Assembly: GCA_023053545.1 (NCBI GenBank)
Contig: JAKZAN010000004.1
Coordinates: forward strand, 4,464,001 to 4,528,000
DNA: 64,000 bases
Direction of reading: 5' to 3'
DNA from: Lepidurus packardi
Taxonomy: Eukaryota > Arthropoda > Branchiopoda > Notostraca > Triopsidae
Below the pieces are notes generated by a model. It made no database searches and was not told where the DNA came from. It saw only the letters and a program-made list of their open reading frames with translations. Both the position numbers and the translations under genes were made by a program. This document shows, piece after piece, positions 34,418-46,185 of this stretch; position 1 is the stretch's first letter, and every line of letters starts with the position of its first letter.

Positions 34418-35205
34418 TTAATATTTGGGGGCTTCGTATTTGGGGGCTTCGTATTTAGGGTACTCATATTTAGGAGCCTCATATTTAGGAGCCTCGTATT
34501 TAGGAGCCTCGTATTTAGGAGCTTCGTATTTGGGGGCTTCATACTTCGGGTACTCGTACTTTGGAGTTTCGTATTTGGGAGCCTCGTATTTAGGTGTTTC
34601 GTACTTGGGTTGCTGTGTTTTAGAATTAAAGTTACATGTTTGAAACACAATTTGAATTATGTTAAGCTTACGTGGTAAGCGGGGGCAGAGTAAGGAGCAG
34701 GAGCGTATTCTTGGGCAGGGGCGTGGTATTCGGGGGCTTTTTCACCGTGGTTGTATTCCCAATATTGCTCGCCCTGGTTGCCGTAATCGTCTCCCCACTT
34801 CACCTAATTCATTATTTAGAAAATAGTTAGTTCCAAGGTTTGAGAATGGAGATGTACAGTTACCTTGGTGCGGAAACGCGAGTCTTTTGCTTGCTCGAAC
34901 CGGGAAGTAAAGTGACTGGGGTTGCCGCGGTTGTAGCCAAACTCGTACTCGTGTTCGGCGGGTACATTGGCGTACTGGAAGTAACCTTCTGGTTTCTTGC
35001 CATCGTAAGAAGGTCCGCTGTAAGCTACAGGTTTCTTGGCATCGTACGAAGGTTTGTTATAGCTTTCATCGGCCAATACGGCTACGCTGGCCATCGCTAA
35101 AAGAACCTGAAATTTGTACAAAGTTGAGATTTGTTTGCAGGTTCAAGACTAAAACGAAAATTTTTAATATTTTGGTAAAAATTTTCTTTTTACCAGAATC
35201 TTCAT
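34418..35205 (-). CDS. Cuticle-like secreted protein 2 with PKYE repeat tail
   Basis: Secreted structural protein of 193 residues with the same four-exon plan as its neighbour: 35205-35194 (four codons), 35106-34864, 34803-34672 and 34612-34418. The core blocks HEYEFGYNRGNPSHF, FEQAKDSRFRTK and VKWGDDYGNQGEQYWEYNHG match protein 1. The N-terminus has an extra Tyr/Pro repeat (KPSYDAKKP, GPSYDGKKP). The last exon is almost wholly a 15-nt repeat coding for PKYE followed by A, T or Y, about 13 times, ending PKY. Tyr-rich tails of this kind are candidates for cross-linking or hydrogel behaviour. Protein 1 has only two such units, so the tail expanded after duplication. Confidence 0.85.
34420..34612 (-). 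repeat. 15-nt minisatellite coding PKYEA
   Basis: About 13 imperfect 15-nt units in the final exon of cuticle-like gene 2. The antisense strand is also open and reads YLGAS repeats, a shadow of the repeat. Confidence 0.95.
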
Positions 35206-35261
35206 GTTGCTGCAGGTCAGTTTGGTGATGGACTGATGGAGCTTAAGGATTCAACGAAGCT

Positions 35262-35269
35262 CTTATATA
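35262..35269 (-). promoter_or_regulatory. TATA box of cuticle-like gene 2
   Basis: TATATAAG on the minus strand, about 57 bp upstream of the start codon. Confidence 0.6.
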
Positions 35270-35747
35270 GTGGGACCGACTACTAACATTTATCGCTGCA
35301 AAGTACAATTACCTCCTCGCCTAAGGTATTGAGGGCAAGACATACAGTACAATACAGACCACATTGCTCTTATAATTGATGTGTTCGTTCATGAGAGGGG
35401 CATGACGGACACATTGTGGCCAACCATCCATCACGAACAGGTCGAATTTTATTTTTAGTCCTCTTTTTGCCTCCTAGGCTGAGGTTCGTCCGCCTCTTTG
35501 AACTTATTGTGCTACTTCAGAGCGTTCTGAGGCTTTTCATAGTATTTTCGTGATTACTTGTGGCTACATTTGCATAAAAAACCGTATTTGAAAAGGAGCA
35601 AAGCCCTCTAAGATATCGAACGACGAAAAATGGGGGAAAATTGTGAATCGCTATTCACTGACCTGGAAAGCTTTTGACTATTCGCCGGTTAACATTCGTG
35701 TTGTTTTCACGTTTCCGCTGGAAAGTATTTTTCTCTACAATTAAAAA
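35270..35747. other. Intergenic, divergent cuticle gene / NDUFB2
   Basis: Upstream of both a TATA-driven cuticle gene and a housekeeping gene. No other feature seen. Confidence 0.4.
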
Positions 35748-36159
35748 ATGGTGCTATCGCGTTCGTTAGCTTACTTGGTGCGAAATGCAAGCATTACGAA
35801 GACATCTGTTCAGAAGCTGAGTACATCTGTTCCGAAACAGAGCGGTGGACAGTAATAATTAGAATAAAACATTTGGACGAGTTAATTTTATATTTTGTTT
35901 TGAATAGATGGAATTATCGACAGAGTTCAACACCTTCCAGAATCACTTTTATTAAGGCAGAGACTTTTGGGGGCATAATGTGGTTTTGGATACTGTACCA
36001 TATCTACCATGAGCCTGAGCATCTGTTGGTAAACTCGGCTAGACTGGTCTTCTTTTATTCCAATTCTGCTATTTTCTTTTTTCTTTGTAGGGCGATTTCC
36101 CTTACCCCGATGCTACGAAATGGACAGATGAAGAATTAGGAATTACAGATCCTCAATAG
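35748..36159 (+). CDS. NDUFB2: Complex I subunit NDUFB2 (AGGG)
   Basis: Accessory subunit of mitochondrial NADH:ubiquinone oxidoreductase, single membrane span, 97 residues. Exons 35748-35851, 35908-36028 and 36091-36159. The N-terminus (MVLSRSLAYLVRNAS) is Arg/Ser-rich like a mitochondrial presequence. Exon 2 has the signature GGIMWFWILYHIYHEPEHLL and exon 3 the C-terminal DFPYPDATKWTDEELGI, both close to the vertebrate protein as remembered. It converges on TMEM138, with about 70 bp between stop codons, so the 3' UTRs probably overlap. Confidence 0.94.
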
Positions 36160-36229
36160 AATGCTCGTGTATTGTACATTTTCAGTCCAGATGTTGAATA
36201 TTTGCCAGCGTAGCCATAAGCGCTCTCCG

Positions 36230-36828
36230 TTAAATACCGAGCAGCAAGAACACTGTCTTGTTGTAAGAAAAGTAGTACAGGAATGAACCTACATAGCCCA
36301 AACATGGAATTATTCGCTTGGCGAAAGAAAACCTTTTGCTTACTTGCTCTCTGGAGCACATATAAAGCACGCAAGCCTTCAGTCCAGTCAATTTGAGCTG
36401 TTTGATCCCAACGGAGTTGCAAGATTAGTATTTGGAAAGCAATAGTCATGGCTACATATTCCAAAAATAAAAAAATGGGGAGCACAAAGCCTCTGCTAAT
36501 AATTCGGCTCTGCCCTAGCTAAAAGGGTGAAAAAAATTATTCCAAATGTTCTGTAGGATTCAAGCGTTTCAACTGACTTGGTACTGGTATTTGGAAAGAA
36601 GGCCAATGAAGATCAGAATAACCGAAAAAATTAGCATCAGATCTTGTGCTCTATGAAAATAAAGCAAGGCTTAGATTACTCAAATCATCATGGGGCTATG
36701 GGAGCTTACAGGAATAAGACAAGCAAAATGATGAATTCTATGTTACAAGCTGCAACAACACAGTTGATGGTGAGATCTGCGGCTAAAAAGAATTGTTGTA
36801 AAGTTATAACTAGTTTGGAAGAAAACAT
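36230..36828 (-). CDS. TMEM138: Transmembrane protein 138
   Basis: Small multi-pass membrane protein needed for ciliary trafficking in vertebrates (a Joubert syndrome gene). Four exons (36828-36710, 36650-36578, 36518-36344, 36288-36230) give 426 nt and 141 residues, about 20 shorter than human at the C-terminus. The N-terminus MFSSKLVITLQQFFLAADL parallels the family start; LVLFLAQDLMLIFSVILIF, then QLRWDQTAQIDWTEGLRALY and VLQRASSFLYYFSYNKT match the most conserved stretches. The start ATG directly follows a perfect inverted repeat, and only 18 nt separates it from the stop codon of an upstream open stretch on the same strand. Confidence 0.9.
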
Positions 36829-36830
36829 TA

Positions 36831-36857
36831 TCTCAAACTAGCAATTCTAGTTTGAGA
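36831..36857 (-). repeat. Perfect inverted repeat just before TMEM138
   Basis: Arms TCTCAAACTAG and CTAGTTTGAGA with a 5-nt spacer lie 2 nt before the TMEM138 start codon. In the transcript this would form an 11-bp hairpin next to the AUG. Confidence 0.85.
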
Positions 36858-37035
36858 ACATTTGAATTAAATTATTAACTATTCTTTCACGCAATTCTTT
36901 ATCAAAATCAGCTTCATCTGGAGCAATAATCGATGAATATTCTTTCAGTATGAAATTAGGCGTTTTACAGTTTCTGCGAATTTCCCGGTTGCCCGTAGTA
37001 ACGAGCGTTTCCTTGTCAAGCTACAGTAGGCACTT
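36847..37035 (-). CDS. Possible 3' exon upstream of TMEM138
   Basis: A stop-free stretch preceded by an acceptor-like CTACTGTAG at about 37021 encodes about 58 residues with good protein-like composition (LDKETLVTTGNREIR, then PDEADFDKELRERIVNNLIQ) and ends with TAG at 36847-36849, 18 nt before the TMEM138 ATG. I do not recognise the protein. An upstream exon near 37210-37245 is possible but its donor would be weak. It could be the end of a gene sharing a transcript with TMEM138, or chance. Confidence 0.35.
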
Positions 37036-37249
37036 CCTAGATGGCGTTTAATGTAATATTGTTGGCTGAAATCCGTTGCGGCCATAGGGAGGTTTGTGTA
37101 TCTTTTTGTTGCTGCATGTTTGGTGGGCCACATTCAGTGTCCTAATCAAATTCTTGTGATTCCCATCATTGCAGACTCTTTAAACCAGTCAGTAAGTAAA
37201 TATACACGTCTATCTTCCGTATAAATAAGTCTTTTCTATAATGGGGTAA

Positions 37250-39880
37250 AACCTTAGCTACCTATACATATTGCTTGGTGTGTTGTAAGATAGATGAAAC
37301 GAGTCTACATGTTACTCGGTTTGGCCTTGAAGGAATTTTCTGTAGGTTTTGGCGTATCTTTACTTTTCTGGGGAATGGGTGATCTCATCCTGTGCTGTAG
37401 CCTTGCTTAATTAATCAGGTACAACCCAACTAAACCGGAGCTTAGGAAACATATGTCTATATATTACCAAAATGACAGCCAAGTATTACCTAGTGGCAAT
37501 TGAAAAATCGATAAAAAAAACTACTTGTTTGCCGAGTACCCAAGACAGAAAGCTAAAACACCAACTGTACTTCTTCAAAAAAGACTTCAAGTAAACTAGC
37601 AAAAAAAGATCCTTTCCCAAAAAGGTAACAGGCTGGATCACACGCCCTTCACGTTTTCTGCCTTCGTTTTGTAGAGTAATGGTGTGCAAGTATTAGAACA
37701 CAAGCTCCCTCAAGTTCGAATTTTCATCTGCAGCAATTCCCACCCCTTGAGCAGGTAAAGGTTACCTATTCAACAATTATAGTATTCTTGGCCCCCTCCG
37801 ACTCTCAGCTTGTCATGACATCGGCAAAACGGATCAGCGCAACACGACGAAGCCTCCAAATGAACGAACATCCGGGTTCCACTCCAGAATCCCAAGTTTC
37901 CAAACCAGTGTCTTGCCTCATGCATTGCCTATCCATGTGGACCTTTTTGCCTCCGTCAGCTTCTATAGCCTATGTGATTTGCTTGAAACACTCAATCTGG
38001 CCGAAAAAGCTAAAGGAGTCTTTTCACGGCCGCTATCTTTACTATCGTCTGATTAGAAAGGAAACGATACACGTTTACCAAACCTGCTCCGTATCAGCCT
38101 TTTGTCACTTTTTATCAGAGCCCGTGCCGTACCGAAGGTGGAAGTTAATATAGCAATTGTCGACCCGCAGTTGATTCTTTGTTGTCTTGCATCTCCCTTG
38201 CTTTGAAGTCCTAGTTCCGGGTGGTGGGGAAAAAAACAATTTAAATGTCAAACTGGGCCTGTTTAGAGGTTTGTAGCATTGTGTCCTAGAAAGACGAGGC
38301 CATTCCTGTTAACCCTGACCTATCTCGTTTTCGTCATTTTTTTCCTTTTTTATATTTATAATTCCCAAGACGTGTTACAAAGCTTGTAACAAGAGTTAAA
38401 AGTCATGTTTGCAATCCACAAGGCCTTGTGGGGGGAGGGGGAGTCATGTGGTCGCTTGTGTTGGAAAACCTGAAAAATGACTTTGACGTCGTGAAAAGCA
38501 CCTGCAGCCACAGTTTGGACGTCATGGTGCATATACTAGTAGATCTAGGGCTGGGTCTTTTGAGCTTTGGGGCATGGAGAATAGAAGTATAGAATGCCTC
38601 GGAGCTGGTGTCCCCATTCACAACTGTCCAAATCCTGGTTCGCGCCGCATCCTTGATTCTTACTTCGCCTTCTAGTCAAGAATCTTGCCTTATAGATGCT
38701 TTTCAGGCCGGGCTTTCCCCTCAGCGTGAATGGAGCGCGTTTTCCTTTTGTAGAATTCCCGAGAGTTTGACTAGGGCTCAAGCACGCATTCACGCACGAC
38801 ACACAGATCCGCCTGCTTCGTGACGTGGACGGGAAAATCTTAAAAAGGGTGACGTTTCCTTCGTATAAAATGCTTTGCTTCCTATATAGGATCGTTTTTC
38901 CTTACGCGTTTATTCCGGCTTCCCTTGTTTTCTCTGCCCCAAAATCTCTCATTAATGAAAGTTGACAAAACCGCCTTTCAACAATGAGAGTTACAAGTAA
39001 AAAAAAGAAAGAAAGTTCAGTGTTGAAGCACTTAGCCAGACCAACAAAAAAAAGCTATGATTTTGAACTAAAAAACGATTCTAAGAATTAATTTTCGTTT
39101 TTTTGGGACACTGTCTGGCGTCTCAAATTGGAAAACGGATCTGGGCGCAAAACATTCATTGTTGCTTCCTGGTGCCATTATGTATCCAGAGTGGGTTACC
39201 AGACTCAGAACTGGCCTGTTTCGGGACGTGTCAATAGATTGCATAATTGACAAGGTTCCCTTGCACCCGCGGAAGGTAGAAAAAAATTCTTGGCGAAAGG
39301 AGTAGCGTACCAGGATGTTGTGCGGATGGATCTGGTGGCTAGCTGAACGCAGCGAACGCAGAAGAGACGAAACCGAAAAAAGGGGCTATTGAGGGGGAGA
39401 GAGAAGAGAGGGGGTGGAGATTGGGTTATTTGGCTATTATGTGGCTCTTCGTATTGTAGGTAGGGAATGAAGGGGAAAAGGAGGGGGGAGGGGGCTTTAT
39501 TCGTCGCACAGCTTCTCTTGTTGCCTCTCTTTCCTTACCGCCCACTTTCTCTCCTTGAAGCCAGAGCTTTTGGCTTGCGCACCTGGGGAGGCTCTTCGGC
39601 TACAAAACTACATCCGGCATCTTTCTCGTCGCTGGCGTTTGCCTTGCTTAGACCTCCTTTGCTCCTTCTCCACCTGTCACACATACACCATACCCATTTA
39701 CACATTCGGATCCCGTGCTTCTGTCCTGCTAGTTGGGTTTACATTAGCTCGCACGTTGTCATGTGCCTGTTATAGTGAGGGTGACAGTTGTAACTTCTCC
39801 AATTGTACTCTTTCCTCGCGGTGGTGAAAGTGCCTTTTCTGGGCTGGATTCGCGGAATATTCTGATTAATCGAGTTTTGC
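37250..39880. other. Gene-poor interval
   Basis: No supported coding sequence in 2.6 kb. Several unlinked short frames exist on both strands, none with a recognisable motif. The part from about 39300 on is less AT-rich and probably holds the promoter and first non-coding sequence of the Regnase gene. Confidence 0.4.
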
Positions 39881-42800
39881 ATGGCCCAGGTAAGCGAGTT
39901 TCACTCCTTTGGTGGATTAGTTGGAGTTGTTTGAGTCATTGTGGATTACAAGAGTAAGAAAGTAACTTTCAGTACGGTGGAATGCTTTAACCAATGAAAT
40001 TATTGTTTTTTTTCTGCAAATGTGACATAGAAAGATAGTTGGAATAGGTCTCGCACAGGTGCATGACTGGACGGTTCCTTATTTTGACTCCTGGTTCCTT
40101 TCGTACTGGCCGTGGGCGAAGCACGACTTGCCATCAACGAACGCTTTTATGTTGCTTTTGGACTTCTATTTTAGTGGCTTTTTTAATTTGCTGGGCCTGG
40201 TTGGCAGGAAAGCAACGCTGAAAAAAGCTACCCAATATGGTGTGTTCATTGACAGTTCCGGGTGCGGTTGTTTGAAAAAGCCGCACAGTTACCGTCTTTT
40301 TCGGGTTGTTAGGGCTTTTTTGATTATATAAGACTGCGAATAAAAGGAGGAACGGGGAACAAAACATTGTTTGGGGTTAACAACTCATTGTGTTTTTTTT
40401 TCTTGTTTGGTTACAGTGCGCCGACTATGGATCATGGCTGCTCCAGGAACGGTTTAGTCCATTAAAAGCAGAAACCATGGCAACGGAGGACAGTCATCCG
40501 CCCCTGCTTCACAAGTATTCGCAATTGGCCCACATTAACGTGACACGGTGCCCGGATGCCACCGCCCTGCTTCTGTCCTCGCCCTTGCCGCCTGAGTTGG
40601 TCGTGGCGCTCAAATCGTGTTCCTCCTCCTCTTTAACACCAGCGACCAGCTCGGCCTCTTCCGCGGCAGCTTTATTGCGGTCTTCGAGTTCGGAAACGGA
40701 TGTGCAGCTACAACAGCATCCCGCCAGTTCTCACAAGACAGTATTTCATGCTGAGAGCGCGGGTATTTCGGGCCACCAGGTGGTCAAAGTCCCCTTGACG
40801 CGCACTTGCAGCGAAGGACTGCACGTGACGTACCGTTCCAGTAGCAACAGCAAGCCGAGAAGGAAGTTGGAATCAGAGGACTCGAGCTACGACTCGGATT
40901 ATGAATGCTCGACCGAATCTCAGTCCAAGTTGGCTCTGGGGGCACTCACGACCAGCATGGGAAACATTACCCCGACTTCAGCAACACCTAGCGAGCACGA
41001 CGACGTTTCCAGGACTGTTTCGGATACCTTGGGCCAAGAGTTTAGCGAGTACGTGTCTTTAAACCAGCTGCAGAGCCAAATACCTGTTTTGGACTTGAGC
41101 GAGGAGCCGAATAAAGAAGACAGTGACGAGGACGATGTAGAAGAATACGAGGAGGAAGAGGGTGAATCATTAGCCGGTCCCGATCCTTCCTATACGAGTA
41201 AAGTGGAATTTGCCTTGAAATTAGGCTATACGGAACAACAAGTGCGCACAGTTCTAAATAAGATCGGCTCCCAACCCAGTCAGAATGAATTATTGGCAGA
41301 ACTCATTAGAATTGCATCGCTGGCCCCTGCTGCGCATGGGCCAACTTCCCCAGCGACGCTTAACGAGCAGCGTTTGCTAGTCGCCGAAGAAGGGGATAAC
41401 AAACCGACCCGAGAAGGTGGTACTTTACGACATATTGTCATTGATGGATCCAACGTCGCTATGAGGTACTTAAAGAACTTGACTCTCATCTAAAGTTCAC
41501 TTGAGGGCTAACTTCTACTTGGTCTGTACTTATTTGTCCAGTCATGGAAACAAGGAGCGTTTTTCTTGCCGTGGGATTCAAATTTGCGTCGATTGGTTCC
41601 GCGCGAGAGGACATAAGGACATTACCGTCTTTGTACCCAAGTGGCGAAAGGAAGCCTCGAGACCCGAAGCCCCTATCAGTGGTAAGTTTTATGTGCTCAC
41701 GGACTGAAGACGCTGCTTGTCTCTTTCATCCTTGGGAATCCTGAGAACTAAAAAGATGTTATATTCTTGTTTTTAAGCTTTGCTTATTTCTTCCAAAACA
41801 CAGATCAGGAAGTCCTGTTGGAGCTCGAGAAATGTGGGATTTTGGTGTTTACACCTTCGAGACTTGTAGGCGGAAGGCGGCTAGTTTGTTATGATGATCG
41901 TTACATTCTACGCTTGGCGCTGGACGTGGATGGCGTTGTAGTATCCAATGACAATTACCGTGATTTGTCGGCCGAGAACCCGGACTTTCGTCGCTTGGTC
42001 CAAGACCGTATTCTCATGTATTCATTTGTCAATGACCGTTTTATGCCGCCAGAGGATCCGCTAGGACGAAATGGACCGTCTTTGGACCAGTTTTTGAATA
42101 AAAAGAGCAGTTTGATCAGCTGCTGTAACCCACACCATCCTCCCTGTCCATATGGGAAGAAATGTACGTACGGCAACAAGTGCAAATATTTCCATCCCGA
42201 ACGAGGCAGCCAGCCACAGAAATCAGTGACGGAACGCTTGGCCGAACAGTCGCAAAAACACATGCAGGAACTCAAGCTGCGATCCAATGCGCATGCTCGA
42301 GTCGTCGATGATCATAAGAAATCGTTGAGTGTGCCGTTAACCCAGCAGGAACCTAGCGGAAGCAGAAGCAAAACCCCCTTAACGCGGACGCGTTCCGTAG
42401 CGGCTCAGCAAGCTCCACCTCCGCCCATTTATGCTGATTTGGCCCCGCCCATGGCGAAGTCGAAAAGCGTGGAAAATATGGCTATGGCGGCAAGACTGTC
42501 GCCTCTGAAATCGCTTCCTAATCATACAAATCAGCAGCCTTTGCTTTCCATGTGGCTAGAGAGCGGCAGTTGCCATGGAAATCATAATGTAGCCATTAGC
42601 AGTGAACATGGACACTCAACAGTCAACCCACGGCTATCGGACCCTCCACAACAAGAACCTAATGCGCACCGCAAGGTTCAACGGCAGTTAACTTTAAATC
42701 CCAGCTACGACCCGCGGTTGTACCGGTACCACCACCCGCTTCATTACTGTAATGACTATTCAGCAGTAGCACCGCCTCCATACCCGCCCCCAGCTTCCAT

Positions 42801-43323
42801 TCCGCCACCGCTCTCTCACCCGAACCGCTTTGAGCATGCGCACGTCACCCGGAATGCTTCAGCTCCGGATGCTTTCTGGTCCGCGGATCGTAGCAGTGGC
42901 AATCAACCAACGGGAGTGGCTTATTTACCCAGGTTTGTGCCTGCGGTTCCGCCGATTCAACGTCTGAACAGTACTTCAGATACGCAGTTGAATCGGTACT
43001 GTGGCGGCTCCAGCTCGGGATCCACTTCCAGTATGGCTAGTGATGTCTTCCAAGCGGATTGGAACACAGCTGTCCCTTGGCAACAACAGCATCAACAACA
43101 GCAACAAGCTTGCCGAACTTCGAGTGTTCCCTTAGGACCGCCGCCGTCTTATATCGATTCTCGAGCGAAACTGTACTACCATTTAGCCGCCATTTTCCCC
43201 CCTGAAGAAGTTCGTCAAGCTTTGCTCATGTTCCCCGATGAATGCAATCCGCAAAAGATTTGCGCCGCTATCTTGAATCTTTTCCCGCCCAAAACTGTCT
43301 TAACAGAATTTAAGGATAAATAA
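39881..43323 (+). CDS. ZC3H12: Regnase-type endoribonuclease (ZC3H12 family)
   Basis: Cytoplasmic endoribonuclease that destroys specific mRNAs through stem-loops; in vertebrates it limits inflammatory transcripts. Exons 39881-39889, 40417-41465, 41542-41681 and 41804-43323 give 2718 nt and 905 residues. The three-codon first exon (MAQ) is tentative; the ATG at 40477 (MATEDSH) is the alternative start. Order: Ser-rich region, acidic stretch, ubiquitin-associated-like helices ([20 protein letters not shown]), the PIN/NYN nuclease with its Asp residues in [23 protein letters not shown] and SNDNYRDL, a CCCH finger [17 protein letters not shown] (C-x5-C-x5-C-x3-H), a Pro/Gln-rich region and the family's C-terminal helical domain ([16 protein letters not shown]). 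Which vertebrate paralogue it matches cannot be decided. Confidence 0.94.
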
Positions 43324-44131
43324 CTATTCGAGCTCTTTGTAATTTTGAAAAATGCCAAGGAGGGACATAACCTGAGAGAGAGAGAGAAAACAGAATCAGT
43401 ATTCTTTGCTTTCTTTGTCAATATCAATTATTCTCTTTGAGAAAAGAGTTAATTTAAGGCTACAGTGAAATTTCGTCTTAATCGTTCTGTATCCCCCTAA
43501 CTGTACCCTTTCCCCCCATAACCGCCTGGATGGAGGAGGGGCCAGTTGAACTGAGCGCAAGATATGTTAGGCTTGGCTTCCAGAAACAAGGATTGTTCTG
43601 AAAAGAGGAGCTAGTCGATGACCAAGCGAAGGAATTGTTTTGTTTTTCATTCTTCAATAGTTGTGGTTTTATTTGAGTGTTGTTTACCAATTAGCGCTTG
43701 CGTTGTGCCTCCTATGGTGGCCGGACAGATATTTGGACTATTTTCGTATATTGGAGATAGCACAAAAAAAATTGCGTTTTCCCCCTTGTCTTTTTTTCAG
43801 TATATGAAAAAAATCATGAAGGGTGAAAAAAAAAGAATCCTGTGGCAAAGACAAGAAATTTTCTTAAAAGTTGCAAGTTTAAACCCAAACAATACTGTGT
43901 ATTGTGGTAAATGTGTAAGGCAATGGATTTTGTCCATCTTTTTTCAAACCGTCACCCCGTTTCCTTTGTCGTATGTGTGCTATAGCGGTATATATTTTCT
44001 TTTCTTGTATATTGACCCCATCTTTTTTTCAAGTGTCGCCCAATGCTGCAACACAAACCAGGTGAAGGCAACAAAATGGTGTACTATGTTGTATTTTCCG
44101 GTCGTCGTAAAAGACACATATTGTTGGAATT
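43324..44131. other. Convergent 3' flanks of Regnase and LAS1L
   Basis: Contains an AG dinucleotide run at 43375-43388 and homopolymer tracts. A 201-codon open frame on the + strand (43618-44223) has T-rich, hydrophobic low-complexity composition and overlaps the last LAS1L exon antisense; I do not accept it as a gene. Confidence 0.5.
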
Positions 44132-46185
44132 TCAAGTTGAAGTCATTTCTTGCCAACTCATTTCAGTCCAATCCGGAAATACCGAGTAGGATGTGCCTGG
44201 CGTGCAGCACAAAGGAACGTTAGACCAGTCGCCGTGTTCTTTTTAAGGGAAAGAGAAGAATTAATTTAGAATTGTGGCTTACCCCCCCCCAAAAAAAAAT
44301 AACAAAGAGTAATGTAATTTACCATAGCAGGTGGTCCACATTCCGGCTTCCTGCGGGAGAAGAGCGTCTGGCTCTAAAACTATGGGCGTGGCTTCACATG
44401 GGGCAAGGTTAGCTTTCCAAGTAACTGGCTTGCCCGTTTCCAAGCTTTCCAGACCATAAATTGGCCTCTCTGGCTCATCTCGAACTGAAATAGGAGCTAT
44501 TTTGTCCGGCGTCATGGCCATGATAGTCATCAGCTCTTGCAATTGATTTTCATGTGCAGAGTGGGAACTGGAATCACTTTTGAAGCTGAGCAACCTTTTA
44601 CATTTCCATAAAAAATTCCGATATGTAAACAAAACAAAGTTTCTAAAATAGAATTGTTACTTACAAAGCAGCACACTGGAACGCTTGGTAGGAAGAATTG
44701 CGGAGGAGAAGCCACCGTGCTAGGGATGACCAGTCGTAATGCTTTTCGAAATCGGTAGCTAATAAAGTGTTGGGGTTCGCGCCTTTTTCGTTAACTATTT
44801 TTATCTGAAGGCACAAGTAAGCTAGCCATGCGACTGCGTAGGCTGCGTCCGGATTCCGGTCAATGTCTTGAATTAGACATTTGATAAAGTGCACTAAAGC
44901 TTTCGATTGTTGCAACATGCGAAAAAAAGGACAAAAGCTATCCCAATGCTCAGCAATTGTTGACTCGTAATCTTGGGTTGTCAGGGGCCGAAAAAGAACA
45001 CGCAAGCGGATCAAAGTGTCACTTAAAGTCCCCGGTTCCGAACCTTGCCCTATCAACCGACGTACTTCGTTCAGTAAGAGTTTGCTGGCGGCTTTCGCGG
45101 ACAAATTTTGCACCTCACTAAAATAGTTTAAAACGTATTAGACCGTACGTTTACTCAAAGACTTTTTTTTAGCATTATACTTGGTTTTGCCGTGTGCTTC
45201 CAAAAGCTCCGCAATGGTACTGATTGCCTTTTGATCCTTAAGGTGAACCAATTGCTGACGATTTGGATCTTTGAGTTCCTAGTACAAAATAATTTAGCCA
45301 ATCTTTACTTTTAAAAAGCGGGATATGGTAAAACCTACTTGAACAGCCAAATATGTGTTAATTAGAAGAGCCAAAATTTCTTTCGTTTTTTTATGGTTTA
45401 CATTCACAACCTTGGTTTTGGTGGGACTTTTTACACTAATCGCTTTTTCCTCAATAACGTAGTCTCGGGTTCGGTGCTCTTCAGCTTTCCAGTAATTCTC
45501 CTGCTCCGCAAAAGACACAAGTATTTTTATGTTGCTTTATAAGTCGAGATCGTTTGAAAGCACCTTAAGCCAATTGAGTGCTATTTGGGCCGCAGAACGA
45601 AGTAACTCCAATGAAGGCAAGGAACCGTGCACGGCTTCGTGGCGTAGAGAAACTAACCAATCAGGAATACCAATGTTTTGCACCACTTTCTGCAGATTTT
45701 GGTGGTAGGCGAGGTCTTGGCCCAAATGCGAAATCAAATTGATAAACCTAACCATAGTATTCGTAACTGCTTTTTTCCTAAGTTTATATTATAAAAGATA
45801 CCTCGTTAGCGCTGTACCGTACGTAAGCTGCAATTGTAGAATATCCGTATGCTGGCGTTGTCGAACTGTTTTCTTATCAATAAGCGTGGTATACATCAAA
45901 TGTAGCGTACATTCCACACCTGCAGCTAATCGAGGCACTCTAGTTTGGGAGAATCATAAAAATAATGAATTCTTCTTGGGTAGACATAGAAAGCTACCGA
46001 GATTTCCATAAGAAAAGTCGTTGCAGCCCTCGCTCTTGCGCTTCTAAAGTATCAGCGTACAGATCTTCATAAACAAGTCGCCACTCAGCCCTAGTTACAT
46101 TAATAGTTTCATTAAGTAAAATATAAACTGTATTATTTTACTTGGATAACCATGGCACAAACATAATCTCTTCTCGATCATTCAT
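44132..46185 (-). CDS. LAS1L: LAS1-like ribosome biogenesis nuclease
   Basis: HEPN endoribonuclease that cuts the ITS2 spacer of pre-rRNA, acting in the nucleolus with the NOL9/Grc3 kinase. Nine exons (46185-46142, 46090-45998, 45939-45802, 45747-45564, 45500-45339, 45278-45181, 45117-44665, 44594-44323, 44238-44132) total 1551 nt and 516 residues. The N-terminus has VPWLSKAEWRLVYEDL; exon 4 has RFINLISH and IPDWLVSLRHEAVHG, carrying the catalytic RHxxxH of the HEPN fold. A long helical middle region follows. The last exon (EHGDWSNVPLCC) is short, with an acceptor in AAAAAG; it is supported by frame and by the Trp/Cys-rich end seen in relatives. The start lies about 1 kb from the divergent warts gene. 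Confidence 0.9.

Noticed and set aside
34425-34643. YLGAS-repeat frame on the + strand
   Set aside because: Antisense reading of the PKYE repeat exon; no start context or splice support.
38403-38823. Overlapping 70-85 codon frames on both strands
   Set aside because: No motif, no splice partners; within a region with no other gene evidence.
43618-44223. 201-codon open frame on the + strand downstream of Regnase
   Set aside because: T-rich low-complexity translation with no motif; its end is antisense to the last exon of LAS1L.
45747-45790. LAS1L exon 4 starting at the MVRF methionine
   Set aside because: The acceptor at GGTTAG|GTTTATC gives an unbroken ALTRFINLIS, which fits the family better and keeps the frame.
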